Part shown: piece by piece, positions 27,132 through 35,811 of the stretch | Numbering within the stretch: the first letter of the stretch is position 1 | How the letters are laid out: each line of letters starts with the position of its first letter | Assembly: GCF_014681765.1 (NCBI RefSeq) | Contig: NZ_CP061498.1 | Coordinates: 248,001 to 312,000 of the forward strand | Length of the DNA: 64,000 bases | Origin: Roseicitreum antarcticum | GTDB lineage: Bacteria > Pseudomonadota > Alphaproteobacteria > Rhodobacterales > Rhodobacteraceae | Direction: 5' to 3' | Position numbers and translations under genes: made by a program | Notes under the pieces: model-generated | Databases searched by the model: none | What the model saw: the letters and a program-made list of their open reading frames with translations, nothing else | Told to the model about the DNA's origin: nothing

Positions 27132-27428
27132 TCAGCGCAGGATGATTTCATCCGCGCGCATCAGGCCCAGTGTCTGGCGCGCCTGTTCGTCCAGCAGGTC
27201 TAGATCCAGATAGCTGTCCGACAGCCGGACTGTGCGGTTGGTGATGACCGCCAACTCGGCGCGCAAGGCATCGCGCTGGGTGCGCAGGGTCGCGGCTTCC
27301 GCATCGATCTGGATGCGGTTGAACACGCCGTATTCGCCCTGCACGGCGGCAAAGATGAAATAGCTTGCCAGCACGATGGCCAGCGAAAAGAAGATGGCAG
27401 GCCCGAAGGCCGGAGTTTTCGGAGACAT
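27132..27428 (-). CDS. FtsB/DivIC-like septum formation initiator
   Basis: A 98-aa bitopic membrane protein: N-terminal transmembrane helix (AIFFSLAIVLASYFIFAAV), then a coiled-coil heptad region (EAATLRTQRDALRAELAVI) and a conserved C-terminal LDLLDEQARQTLGLMRADEI. This matches the FtsB/DivIC family of the divisome. It is read in the same direction as, and upstream of, pdhA, the usual alphaproteobacterial arrangement. Confidence 0.88.
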   Translation of the reverse strand: MSPKTPAFGPAIFFSLAIVLASYFIFAAVQGEYGVFNRIQIDAEAATLRTQRDALRAELAVITNRTVRLSDSYLDLDLLDEQARQTLGLMRADEIILR

Positions 27429-27637
27429 TGCGCGCCCTCAGATCGGCCTCGTACTGGCCGTTGTACCGGCCCTTATGCTGGGCCTTGAGAAGATACTATG
27501 CCACATGCCGCGTGCCTTGGGAATCCCCTGTGCGCGGGGGCTCGGCAACTTCGGCGTCCTGAGATATTTGTGATCGCGTCAGGGCACTGAGGTCAGCAGT
27601 ATGGGGCTGGCATGTCCGCGCAGGCCCACAGGCGCGC

Positions 27638-27874
27638 TCAGCGCAGGAAGATGCCCAGCACCACCATCATCAGCCCGAGGGTTGAGACAACCAGCGCGCC
27701 AAGGTTCATCGCCATCGCTTTTTGCAGCTTGGCCCGCAGCGCCGCGTCATCCATCCCGGCGCGCCGCGCGCGCAGCGCGAACACCACGCACCAGATCAGC
27801 CCTGCGACGCCCAGTAGCGAGACGAACGCGCCCGACCAGATCAGCCATTCCATGGCTTGGGAAGAATTTGACAT
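27638..27874 (-). CDS. Small membrane protein of unknown function
   Basis: A 78-aa protein with two predicted transmembrane helices (WSGAFVSLLGVAGLIWCVVF and LGALVVSTLGLMMVVLGIFL) joined by a basic, then helical, loop (LRARRAGMDDAALRAKLQKA). The ATG at 27874 follows a GAGG-containing site. The two-helix layout looks typical of small conserved Rhodobacterales membrane proteins. No function can be assigned. Confidence 0.75.
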   Translation of the reverse strand: MSNSSQAMEWLIWSGAFVSLLGVAGLIWCVVFALRARRAGMDDAALRAKLQKAMAMNLGALVVSTLGLMMVVLGIFLR

Positions 27875-28267
27875 GCGCGCCTCGTAGCTTGGCCCGCCCT
27901 TTGGTCGCCGCCAGAAACGGGCGGGCTGGGCATGGGCCGGATGATTATAGTACCCCGCAATACTGCACCACTTGGTGGCTGGCAAGTCAGGGCCGGGGGG
28001 TGCGCAGCGTCCGGCGGGCCGCAGGGCCATGGCGCCGCCAGGCCAAGCCGCCGGCGGCCCCAAAGCGACGGTGGCGCAGAATTGCGCCCATGCCGGTGCC
28101 AGACCGCTTGCAGCCTCCCGGCACCCCCGGTAAAGCTGCGCCCAGTCGAAGGCCGCGCCCACAGCGGGGCGGCCGGGCGACCCAGATATCAACACGCGCC
28201 GCCGCCGTCGGTTCAGCGCGAATGACAACCGGCGCGGGCGGCCGCCCCCCAGCAGGAGAGACGTTTC
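27875..28267. other. Divergent intergenic region before gapR
   Basis: No gene. On the - strand a perfect TATAAT box (27949-27944) precedes an 8-bp GC inverted repeat (GCCCGCCC at 27892-27899, GGGCGGGC at 27919-27926) that would form a leader hairpin just before the small membrane protein. GGAGAG at 28254-28260 is the gapR ribosome-binding site. The gapR promoter was not recognised. Confidence 0.45.
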
Positions 28268-28528
28268 ATGAATGATGTGGTCAGCGACGCCGCGTACAGT
28301 GTCACCGCCGAGGAACTGCGCCAGTTCATCGAACGGTACGAGCATCTGGAAGCCGAAAAGAAGGACATCACCGAGCAGCAAAAAGAGGTGATGGCCGAGG
28401 CAAAGGGCCGGGGGTATGATACTAAGGTGATCCGCAAGGTGATTGCCCTGCGTAAACGCACTGCCGATGACATCGCCGAGGAAGAAGCCGTCCTGGAGAT
28501 GTACAAGGCCGCGTTGGGCATGGGGTAA
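28268..28528 (+). CDS. gapR: GapR-family nucleoid-associated protein (DUF2312)
   Basis: An 86-aa DUF2312/GapR protein, a DNA-binding protein of alphaproteobacteria that favours overtwisted, AT-rich DNA. The helical sequence LRQFIERYEHLEAEKKDITE, KEVMAEAKGRGYDTKVIRKV and RKRTADDIAEEEAVLEMYK is diagnostic and full length. Confidence 0.95.
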   Translation: MNDVVSDAAYSVTAEELRQFIERYEHLEAEKKDITEQQKEVMAEAKGRGYDTKVIRKVIALRKRTADDIAEEEAVLEMYKAALGMG

Positions 28529-28714
28529 GGGCCTGACGGGCGCGGCGCTTTCCGCGATCCGCCCGAGAGTGGCAATGGTCAAGCGTTTTGGCTGAAACAG
28601 TTTGCCGCCGGGAAGAGGGGCAGAACCCTTTTCAGCAGCGTGTCACCGCATCAAGGGCACGCGAAAACATCGTTTAAGCGCGTGTCGTGTTCATGCGCTG
28701 CGGCGTGGTGCGAA

Positions 28715-29593
28715 TTAGGGGGTGATCAGGGTGACGCCGTCGATCTCGGCGATCTGGTCGATATCCTGTTCATAAAGCTCGGTCAGCGCGTCCATCGTGT
28801 CTTCGGTCCACCCGATCAGGGCAGGGGTGGCGCTTACCTCCTCTGCCATGAACTTGTCGAGGAACGCGGCGACGATGCGTCGGCGCTGTTCCTCGGTCTC
28901 GGGCGGATGGCTGGACAGCCAGGACATCATCTTCTGCAGGCCTTCTTCGCGCATGACGGGTTTGAACCAGTCATAGGTATGGCCCAGCCGTATACCTTCG
29001 CTGTGCCCGCTGACGGCGCGCAGGATCTCCGGCCAGATGAAGGGGGTGTCTTCATCGCACCACAGGGTAATCGGCGCTCCCGGGCATGCCTTGCGTATCA
29101 TCGCCACCGTGTCGGACCAGCGCAGCTGTGACGGATCGAGCGTCTGCAACAGCGTCTGAAACGCGTCTTCGCCGACGGTCTGCGCCAGCGCGGGCAGCAA
29201 TGTCGCCGGGTTGCGCACCGCCATGTGAAATTCGACCTTAGCCGAGGGGAAAAGGTTCATCAGTTGCGGACAACGCTCAGCGGCGGAGGGGTATAGATGA
29301 TCGCGGTTCAGCGACCAGCGGGGCTGCGCCAGGAAGCTGTCCGATGACAACACCAACCGACGCGCAGCGGCACCGTCCAGGAGCTGGTCGTAGAGCGCCT
29401 GTTCGGCCTGCGGTGCGGCGGGCGCGCCGTCCAACTCGACGAGCGTATTGCGCAACAACGCCCTGTATTTTCCCGGCCCGGGGACTGCGATATCTTCTCT
29501 CGACAGGACATCTCGGTTCTTGATGAGGCAGCGTAGCAAACGCTCCTCATCGGTCATGTGCACGCCCAAATGGAAAATGATCTTCATGTCCAT
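28715..29593 (-). CDS. Unknown Rhodobacterales protein, possibly sulfotransferase-related
   Basis: A 292-aa protein without an assigned function. It opens MDMKIIFHLGVHMTDEERL, which resembles the IFHLGxHKTGTT start of sulfotransferase-like proteins, but the P-loop Lys/Gly/Thr are replaced (HMTDEE). Other segments are LVLSSDSFLAQPRWSLNRD and KVEFHMAVRNPATLLPALAQ, the latter like a 3'-phosphate binding strand. It may be a diverged, inactive or altered member. The ATG at 29593 was taken for its site aaggcaaga; the frame stays open to 29626. Confidence 0.6.
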   Translation of the reverse strand: MDMKIIFHLGVHMTDEERLLRCLIKNRDVLSREDIAVPGPGKYRALLRNTLVELDGAPAAPQAEQALYDQLLDGAAARRLVLSSDSFLAQPRWSLNRDHLYPSAAERCPQLMNLFPSAKVEFHMAVRNPATLLPALAQTVGEDAFQTLLQTLDPSQLRWSDTVAMIRKACPGAPITLWCDEDTPFIWPEILRAVSGHSEGIRLGHTYDWFKPVMREEGLQKMMSWLSSHPPETEEQRRRIVAAFLDKFMAEEVSATPALIGWTEDTMDALTELYEQDIDQIAEIDGVTLITP

Positions 29594-29805
29594 GCCGTCT
29601 TGCCTTTGCAGCGTCACTGTATGCAACCATTTGATAGTTAATCAATGCGGCGGAATAGTGTTGATTCAGGGCTGATTACACGGCGCTTGGTGACGGTGAC
29701 AGGGGTTATGATGGTGTTTGATGCAAAAACTTGGTGCGATGCCCGCGTCAGGGCGCGGTTGGATATTGAGCAGCGCCGCGATCCGAAGTATCACGCAAAT
29801 ACGTT

Positions 29806-29881
29806 GCCGGTTTAGCTCAGTTGGTAGAGCAGTGGTTTTGTAAACCGAAGGTCGGGGGTTCGAGTCCCTCAACCGGCACCA
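29806..29881 (+). tRNA. tRNA-Thr (anticodon TGT)
   Basis: A 76-nt cloverleaf: acceptor GCCGGTT pairs with AACCGGC, D loop AGTTGGTA, anticodon loop TTTGTAA with TGT, T loop TTCGAGT, and encoded CCA at 29879-29881. The first anticodon-stem pair is G-A, otherwise all arms pair. The low-GC catabolic block begins directly after it. Confidence 0.97.
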
Positions 29882-29921
29882 TTTTCCAGGGTAATCTTGG
29901 GTGAAAACACCAGTTATTTCC

Positions 29922-30920
29922 TCAGGTTGTGTCACGCGCGCGGAGGATGAAACCTAGATCAACTATGGATTGCCGGGCTTCATGCGAACTGCGATCAATG
30001 AGTGCCTGGGCTGCCGCCTCGCCCATCTTGCCACGCGGAGTTTGAATCGTCGTAAGTTGCTGAGGCATCGCGTCGATGAAGTCGATTCCGTTGAAGCCCG
30101 CCAGTGCAAGTTGTCCTGGCACTTCAATCCCAGAAACCATGCAGTGCAGCAAACCACCCACCGCAAGATCGTCGTTCGCAAAAAACAATGCATCCAACCT
30201 TGCTGAATCCGCAAGAATTTGGGCGCAGGCCGCGCGGCCGACACTTATGGACGACGCTTCGGGCGCGATGAGGCGTGCGACAAGTGGCGTGTCACGCTCA
30301 TTGAGCCGTTCTTCAAACGACAGCCGTCGTTTAAGCGATCGCGATGGTGCTTCGCCCCAAGCGCCGATGTAGCCAATGCGCCGATACCCCCTGTCCACCA
30401 GATGATCCGCCATGGCCCGCGCAGCGTCGTGCTGCGAAATGCCGATGGCTGTGTCGATGGGGGTGCCGTCGATATCCATGATTTCAATCACAGGAATATT
30501 CGCATTCTCCAGCATGCGGCGGCTGCCATCCGAATGTTCCAACCCCGCCAGGATGATGCCCGATGGCGACCATGACAACAGGTCGCGAATGATCCGCTCC
30601 TCTCGGTCACTGTCGTAATGTGTCAGTCCCAGTACGGGGCGGCGGCTGGACAGGAACAAGATGCGATCAATCCCGTCCACAACTTCTGGAAAGACGTTGT
30701 TGCTCATGGAGGGCACAACAACGGCAACCAAACCTGATGTCTGAGACTTCAGCCCGCCGGCCAGCCGGTTTGGCGTATAACCCAGTTCCCGTGCCGCCGC
30801 TTCGACCCGTGCGCGCAACTTTATCGAGATATTGGGCGCGTTCCTCATCACACGCGAGACCGAAATCTCGCTCACGCCGCTTTGACGCGCGACATCACGC
30901 AATGTGGGCCGTTGGCTCAT
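29922..30920 (-). CDS. LacI-family transcriptional regulator
   Basis: A LacI/GalR repressor, 332 aa from ATG 30920 (335 from ATG 30929). The N-terminal helix-turn-helix TLRDVARQSGVSEISVSRVM is followed by the hinge region (ELGYTPNRLAGGLKS) and a periplasmic-binding-like ligand domain (GLVAVVVPSMSNNVFPEVVDG, LAGFNGIDFIDAM). It is divergent from the tct-otn operon and two LacI-like operators lie between them, so it very likely controls that operon and itself, with a tetronate or phosphorylated intermediate as a plausible inducer (inference). Confidence 0.93.
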   Translation of the reverse strand: MSQRPTLRDVARQSGVSEISVSRVMRNAPNISIKLRARVEAAARELGYTPNRLAGGLKSQTSGLVAVVVPSMSNNVFPEVVDGIDRILFLSSRRPVLGLTHYDSDREERIIRDLLSWSPSGIILAGLEHSDGSRRMLENANIPVIEIMDIDGTPIDTAIGISQHDAARAMADHLVDRGYRRIGYIGAWGEAPSRSLKRRLSFEERLNERDTPLVARLIAPEASSISVGRAACAQILADSARLDALFFANDDLAVGGLLHCMVSGIEVPGQLALAGFNGIDFIDAMPQQLTTIQTPRGKMGEAAAQALIDRSSHEARQSIVDLGFILRARDTT

Positions 30921-30959
30921 GACGGTCATGTCCTTCTGATCAGCACGACAAATTCAAAA

Positions 30960-30996
30960 TTGACAACGCAAACAATTAAATTGACAGCGTTACCAA
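30960..30996. promoter_or_regulatory. Two LacI-type operators 21 bp apart
   Basis: TTGACAACGCAAACAA (30960-30975) and TTGACAGCGTTACCAA (30981-30996) are imperfect dyads with a central CG and TTG/CAA outer arms, the pattern of LacI-family sites. Their starts are 21 bp apart, two helical turns, so dimers could bind on one face. The second covers the -35 box. Confidence 0.65.
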
Positions 30997-31008
30997 TTTA
31001 GATAGTTT
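30981..31008 (+). promoter_or_regulatory. Promoter of the tct-otn operon
   Basis: Consensus -35 TTGACA (30981-30986), 16-base spacer, weak -10 TAGTTT (31003-31008). The start would be near 31015, with AGGGAGG at 31021-31027 before the tctC ATG at 31033. Confidence 0.55.
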
Positions 31009-31032
31009 AACGGTGCAATCAGGGAGGATGCA

Positions 31033-32010
31033 ATGCAATCAAAACGTTTCTCGGCACAGATGTTCGCGGCTACTGTCGCCATTGTCACAGGTGCCAACTT
31101 TGTCGCCACAGGTGTCCATGCCGCCGATTTCCCCGAAAGACCGATCAACCTGATCGTGCCCTTCAATGCGGGCGGTGGGACGGATTTGCTGGTCCGGGGG
31201 TTTGCGCCCCATTTCGCGGAAGCTGTCGGGGGGCCTGCCTATACGTCCAACATGGCGGGCGGTGCAGGGACGGTCGCGGCATCGGCGCTGGCTGGGCAAG
31301 TCTCTGATGGTCATCAGCTTGGCTATTTCTCTATCACCATTGCAACCGTTCAGCCGCAGATCAGCGACGTGCCCTATGACATCGACAGTTGGACGCCGAT
31401 CTGTGCGGTTGCAGCGTCGCCCACGATGTTCTTCGTCGCTGCAAACAGCCCCTTCACGTCGATGGAAAACGTGATCGAGGCGGTGCGCGACAATCCGGGG
31501 CAATACCTGTACGGCTCTTCCGGGCCGGGGGCGATTACGCACCTGTCCATGGTCGCCGCGTTCGAGGGGCTTGGTCTGGGCGACAACGTCCGCCATCTGC
31601 CGTTTCAGGGATCAGGCCCCGCGATGCAGGGTATGGCCGCCGGAACGATCCAGTTTTTTGGTGACACGGAATTGCTGATGCAGGGGGGCGATCTGCGCCC
31701 GCTGATGGTCTTTAACTCGGAGCGTCTGGAGGCCTATCCTGACGTGCCGACCGCGCGAGAAGTCGGTGTGCAGGCACCGTTGGACGAATTGTACCTTTGG
31801 GGCGGGTTGTTTGCCCCGGCAGGTCTGGACGCGGGCGTGCGCGGCCATTTGTCCAATGCGTGCGAGGTCGCGGCAAACTCTGATGGTTTCATGGAATTTG
31901 CTGACCGTACGGGCACGGTCCTGAAATACATGAATGCCGAGGAGTTCGACACCTTCTACCGCGAAGCCTATACCGCCGCGCGTACCTTGATTGATGCATC
32001 GGGCCTTTGA
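31033..32010 (+). CDS. tctC: TctC-type solute-binding protein
   Basis: Periplasmic binding protein of a tripartite tricarboxylate-type (TTT) transporter, 325 aa. The signal peptide is cleaved near VHAADFPERPI. Family motifs: DFPERPINLIVPFNAGGGTD and YLYGSSGPGAITHLSM. It captures a carboxylated substrate for TctAB. The neighbouring genes point to a tetronate such as threonate or erythronate (inference from context). Confidence 0.92.
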   Translation: MQSKRFSAQMFAATVAIVTGANFVATGVHAADFPERPINLIVPFNAGGGTDLLVRGFAPHFAEAVGGPAYTSNMAGGAGTVAASALAGQVSDGHQLGYFSITIATVQPQISDVPYDIDSWTPICAVAASPTMFFVAANSPFTSMENVIEAVRDNPGQYLYGSSGPGAITHLSMVAAFEGLGLGDNVRHLPFQGSGPAMQGMAAGTIQFFGDTELLMQGGDLRPLMVFNSERLEAYPDVPTAREVGVQAPLDELYLWGGLFAPAGLDAGVRGHLSNACEVAANSDGFMEFADRTGTVLKYMNAEEFDTFYREAYTAARTLIDASGL

Positions 32011-32080
32011 TTAGCCTGTGCGGGCGGGCGCCCTCTGGGAGGCCCGCCCCTTCATCTGTTCTTCAAAGAGAAGCAATGCA

Positions 32081-32533
32081 ATGACCACAGTTTTCGAGCG
32101 CGCTGCGGTTGCGCTGGCCCTGTTCCTGACCGCTGCGGCCATGATGGCCAGCATCGGCTGGTCCGATGCAAGTGGGATGCAGCCCGCGTTTTCGCCCGAG
32201 TTTTTTCCGCGGATCATTTTGTCAGTTCTGCTGGTTCTGACCGCTGCTGGCTTTGTTGCCGAATGTATCAGGAAAGGTGGCACAAGCGCGGTTGAGTTGG
32301 TGCACACGGCGGTCCTGACCGTCGCTTTGCTAGTTTTTGCATGGGCGATGATGCGTTTTGGGTTCTTTCTGACTGCGGTGAGTTTTTCGGTCATCGTGCT
32401 GTGGATGCTTGGTCTGCGCAATCCACTGGTGATCGCGCTTTATGCGCTGGCGGTTCCCGGCGCGCTGGTCGGGCTGTTCAACCATGTGCTGATCATGCCG
32501 CTTCCGACATCTCCGTTTACTTACCTTTTCTAG
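32081..32533 (+). CDS. tctB: TctB-type small membrane subunit
   Basis: Small four-helix membrane subunit of the TTT transporter (150 aa), with hydrophobic segments AAVALALFLTAAAMMASIGW, IILSVLLVLTAAGFVAE, VLTVALLVFAWAMM and PLVIALYALAVPGALVGLF. The ATG at 32081 has AAAGAGAAG before it. It lies between tctC and tctA as usual. Confidence 0.88.
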   Translation: MTTVFERAAVALALFLTAAAMMASIGWSDASGMQPAFSPEFFPRIILSVLLVLTAAGFVAECIRKGGTSAVELVHTAVLTVALLVFAWAMMRFGFFLTAVSFSVIVLWMLGLRNPLVIALYALAVPGALVGLFNHVLIMPLPTSPFTYLF

Positions 32534-32546
32534 AAAGGGCGCCGAT

Positions 32547-34043
32547 ATGCTTCCGGTCCTTGGCGATTCATTGCAGCTTCTGTTTAGTGTGGAAGCAATC
32601 CTGACCCTGTTGCTTGGGACCATGTTGGGCATTGTGTTGGGCGCGTTGCCTGGCATCGGCTCAACCGTCGCGGTGGCGATCATCTTGCCGTTCACATTGG
32701 GAATGTCACAAGCGCCCGCAGTGCTGTTGCTGTTGGCGGTTTACGCGGGTTCGGTCTACGGCGGTTCGATCTCGGCGATCTTGATCAATACGCCGGGCAC
32801 GCCGCAATCTGCGGCGACCACTTTTGACGGCTATCCCATGGCGCTGCGCGGCGAGGCGGGGCGCGCCTTGGGTTGGGCCACGGTTTCGTCGGTTGTCGGG
32901 GGACTGGTCTCGGTTGTTCTGCTCATCGTCGCGGCACCGCAGCTTGCTGCGCTTGCACTCAATTTTGGTCCCATTGAGACATTTGGCCTTTTGCTTTTGG
33001 GGCTGACCTGCATCGTTGCGGTTTCATCCGGTGATATGATCAAGGGCTTGATTGCGGGCGTTCTGGGGCTTTTCCTTGCGACAGTTGGCGGCGACCCCAT
33101 TACCGGCGCGGCGCGTTTTACCTTTGGTGATTTCCGGTTGATCGCGGGCTTTGATCTGTTGGCGATTGTCATTGGTGTGTTTGCGTTGTCAGAAGTGCTG
33201 CTGCGCGTATCGCAAAAGCTATCGACCACGCCGGAGTTTGTGTCCTTCCGGGGCATTGTTCTGCCCAAGCTTGGCGAATGGAAGGGGCGCATCAAGGGGT
33301 TGTGCAAGTCGGTGGCTTTGGGGTGCGGGATCGGGATCTTGCCTGGAACAGGTGCGGCAACGGCGGCCTTTGTGTCCTATGCCGAGGCCCGACGCTCATC
33401 GCCGCGTTCGGCAGAATTCGGCAAAGGTGAACCCGACGGTATTATCGCGTCAGAGGCTGCGAACAACGCGGTTACGGGCGGCGCGTTGGTGCCTACGATG
33501 GCCCTGGGCATCCCCGGTGATGCCGTGACAGCGGTGATGCTTGCGACGCTGACATTGCACGGCGTCACACCCGGTGTGCGCCTGATGCAAGACAATCCCA
33601 CGCTGATTGGCGCGATCTTTGGCGGGTTGTTCATTATTAACCTGCTTTTACTGCCGCTGGGCATGATCGCCAGCGCGTTGGCGGCACCGCTATTGCGGAT
33701 GCGCGAGGCCTTCATGCTGACCGCGATTACGTTGCTTTGCTTTGTCGGGGTTTACTTCGTGCGGGGGAATCCGTTCGATTTGTGGGTGATGGTTGCGGCG
33801 GGTATTCTTGGGTTCATCCTGCGGCGTCAGGGGTATCCGATGGCCCCGTTGGTGATCGGCATGGTCCTTGGCCCCACCTTGGAAATGAGCCTGCGTCAGG
33901 GCCTTATCATCACGAATGGCAGCTTCGGCGCCTTCTTTGCCAGCCCGATTGCCGGGACGCTGATCGTGATTTCGACCTTGACGCTGTTCTGGCCGTTGAT
34001 CAGCTTCGCGCGCAATTGGCTGGCGCAGCGGAAAGCAGCATGA
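32547..34043 (+). CDS. tctA: TctA-type large membrane subunit
   Basis: Large permease subunit of the TTT transporter (498 aa, about 12 transmembrane helices). Signatures: GIVLGALPGIGSTVAVAIIL, SISAILINTPGTPQSAATTF and the second GxGxG-type repeat GCGIGILPGTGAATAAFVSY. Its stop overlaps the next ATG. Base composition is lower in GC than in the GTA region. Confidence 0.95.
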   Translation: MLPVLGDSLQLLFSVEAILTLLLGTMLGIVLGALPGIGSTVAVAIILPFTLGMSQAPAVLLLLAVYAGSVYGGSISAILINTPGTPQSAATTFDGYPMALRGEAGRALGWATVSSVVGGLVSVVLLIVAAPQLAALALNFGPIETFGLLLLGLTCIVAVSSGDMIKGLIAGVLGLFLATVGGDPITGAARFTFGDFRLIAGFDLLAIVIGVFALSEVLLRVSQKLSTTPEFVSFRGIVLPKLGEWKGRIKGLCKSVALGCGIGILPGTGAATAAFVSYAEARRSSPRSAEFGKGEPDGIIASEAANNAVTGGALVPTMALGIPGDAVTAVMLATLTLHGVTPGVRLMQDNPTLIGAIFGGLFIINLLLLPLGMIASALAAPLLRMREAFMLTAITLLCFVGVYFVRGNPFDLWVMVAAGILGFILRRQGYPMAPLVIGMVLGPTLEMSLRQGLIITNGSFGAFFASPIAGTLIVISTLTLFWPLISFARNWLAQRKAA

Positions 34044-34900
34044 GCGTGGTGCATTCAGCCCATGTGACGGAACGCCGGGTGCAGACGGCGCGAATCGGCC
34101 TGCATATGCGACGGGCGGGGCAGGGACCCTGTGTGCTGTATCTGGGCGGGTCAAATTTCGATATGCGGCTGCGGTGTGCGGTTATGCAATCTGCGCTGCC
34201 TGCCCAGTTCGACGTTGTGACGTACGAGCCTCGGGGCCTTGGGCGTTCCGACGCGCCTCCTGGCTTGTGGAGCATGCGCGACTACGCTGATGACGCCGTA
34301 AGCCTCTTGGATACGTTACAAATCCCGCAAGCACTGGTTCTGGGAGAATCGTTTGGCGGGATGACCGCATTGCATCTTGCAGCATACCATCCAGACCGGT
34401 TGCGGGGCCTTGCAGTCATGGCCGCAACCGCAGGTGGTGCAGCAGGGCGTTCTTATCCGATCGAGGAATGGCTCAACCTGGATGCCGAAGCGACAGCTTT
34501 GGCGGCCTTGAAGGTGCAAGATCAACGCTTTCGCCAGCTTTTGCGGACGGACCCAGCGGCAGCGGCTGCAAGGTTGGCACAGCGCATTGCCATGGAGACC
34601 GCGTTTCGTGCCTGTCCCGCAAATGCCGCTGGATATCCACGTCTGTTGCAGGCCCGCGCAGGCCATGATGCCGTGCCGGTTTTACCGCAGATTTCCTGCC
34701 CCACGATCGTGATGGCCGGGCGGCATGACAACCAAGCTTCGTTTGCAGCAGTGAAATGGCTTTCCGACCATCTGCCAAAGGCGGAGTTCTGGGTCTTTGA
34801 TGGGGGGCACGGCTTTGGCTTTGCAACGCCCGACCCAATGGCCCGTCTCATTGCGGCATGGACTGCCGCGCCCTATTCTGATCAGGAGAATTGCGAATGA
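34040..34900 (+). CDS. Alpha/beta hydrolase, possible tetronolactone lactonase
   Basis: A 286-aa alpha/beta hydrolase fold enzyme. The nucleophile elbow is GESFGG (Ser), with the acid in MAGRHDNQ and the His in DGGHGFGF. GRSDAPPGLWSMRDYADDAV is typical of the hydrolase/lactonase group. It is coupled to tctA and ltnD by ATGA overlaps, inside a sugar-acid operon. A role in opening an erythrono- or threonolactone ring before oxidation fits the context but is inference; an esterase side role is possible. Confidence 0.8.
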   Translation: MSVVHSAHVTERRVQTARIGLHMRRAGQGPCVLYLGGSNFDMRLRCAVMQSALPAQFDVVTYEPRGLGRSDAPPGLWSMRDYADDAVSLLDTLQIPQALVLGESFGGMTALHLAAYHPDRLRGLAVMAATAGGAAGRSYPIEEWLNLDAEATALAALKVQDQRFRQLLRTDPAAAAARLAQRIAMETAFRACPANAAGYPRLLQARAGHDAVPVLPQISCPTIVMAGRHDNQASFAAVKWLSDHLPKAEFWVFDGGHGFGFATPDPMARLIAAWTAAPYSDQENCE

Positions 34901-35811
34901 CGCAGCGCCCGTGTACTGGTATTTTTGGCCTTGGCTCTATGGGCTATGGCATGGCGCAATCCTTGTTGCGCGCGGGTCACGACGTGGTGGCGTTTGACAT
35001 TGCGTCCGACCCCGTTGCCCGCATCATCGCCGAAGGCGCGGTTAGCGGCGCTCTTGACACCTTGGTGCCGACGCTTGATTGCGCCGTTGTCGTGGTGCTG
35101 AACGCAGCGCAAACTGAAGCGGTGATCATGGGTTCGCCGCAGACGCCGGGGCTGATTGGCCAGATGCGTAAAGGTAGCACGATTGTTGCCTGCGCGACCG
35201 TCGCCCCGGATGAAGCACGCAGGCTTGCCGACATTGTGACAAATGCGGGCCTGAACTACCTTGACGCGCCGATTTCGGGCGGGGCGGTCAAGGCTGCTGC
35301 AGGCAAGTTGTCGATTATGGCTTCCGGGTCAGAGGCCGCATTCACCGGCGCGCGCCCCGTGCTTGATGCAATGGCAGAAGTTGTGTTCGAAATGGGCGCA
35401 GAGCCCGGGCAAGGTTCTGCCATCAAGGCCGTCAACCAGATGCTGGTCGGGATCCAGATCGCGGCCATGGCCGAAGCCATGACCTTTGGCCTGTCGCAGG
35501 GCATATCAACCGCCCGAACCTATGAAGTGATCACGCGTTGCGCTGGCAACTCCTGGGCGTTTGAGAACAGGGGCCAGCATGTTGTAGACGGAAATTACGC
35601 GCCTGCCTCGGCCATTGATATTTGGCCAAAAGATTTGGGTATCGTGCTGGATGCTGCGCGGAGCGCGCGTTTCTCTGCCCCTCTTACGGCTACTGCGCTG
35701 CAGCAATTTCTTGCTGCATCCGGTTCAGGGCTTGGGCGCGAGGATGATGCGGCGGTTGCAAAAGTATATGCGCGCAATGCGGGTTTGGCCCTGCCCGGAG
35801 ATCCTGCATGA
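34897..35811 (+). CDS. ltnD: L-threonate dehydrogenase LtnD-like (3-hydroxyisobutyrate dehydrogenase family)
   Basis: NAD-dependent dehydrogenase (304 aa) of the beta-hydroxyacid family. The Rossmann motif is FGLGSMGYGMAQSLLRAGHD near residue 10, the substrate motif YLDAPISGGAVKAAAGKL follows, and the catalytic Lys lies in SAIKAVNQMLVG. Next to otnK, otnC and otnI it most likely oxidises L-threonate or D-erythronate at C2 to 2-oxo-tetronate. The ATG at 34897 has AGGAGAA upstream. Confidence 0.88.
   Translation: MTQRPCTGIFGLGSMGYGMAQSLLRAGHDVVAFDIASDPVARIIAEGAVSGALDTLVPTLDCAVVVVLNAAQTEAVIMGSPQTPGLIGQMRKGSTIVACATVAPDEARRLADIVTNAGLNYLDAPISGGAVKAAAGKLSIMASGSEAAFTGARPVLDAMAEVVFEMGAEPGQGSAIKAVNQMLVGIQIAAMAEAMTFGLSQGISTARTYEVITRCAGNSWAFENRGQHVVDGNYAPASAIDIWPKDLGIVLDAARSARFSAPLTATALQQFLAASGSGLGREDDAAVAKVYARNAGLALPGDPA

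Noticed and set aside
28047-28058. GCCGCCGGCGGC palindrome
   Set aside because: Likely chance in GC-rich DNA; no promoter relation.
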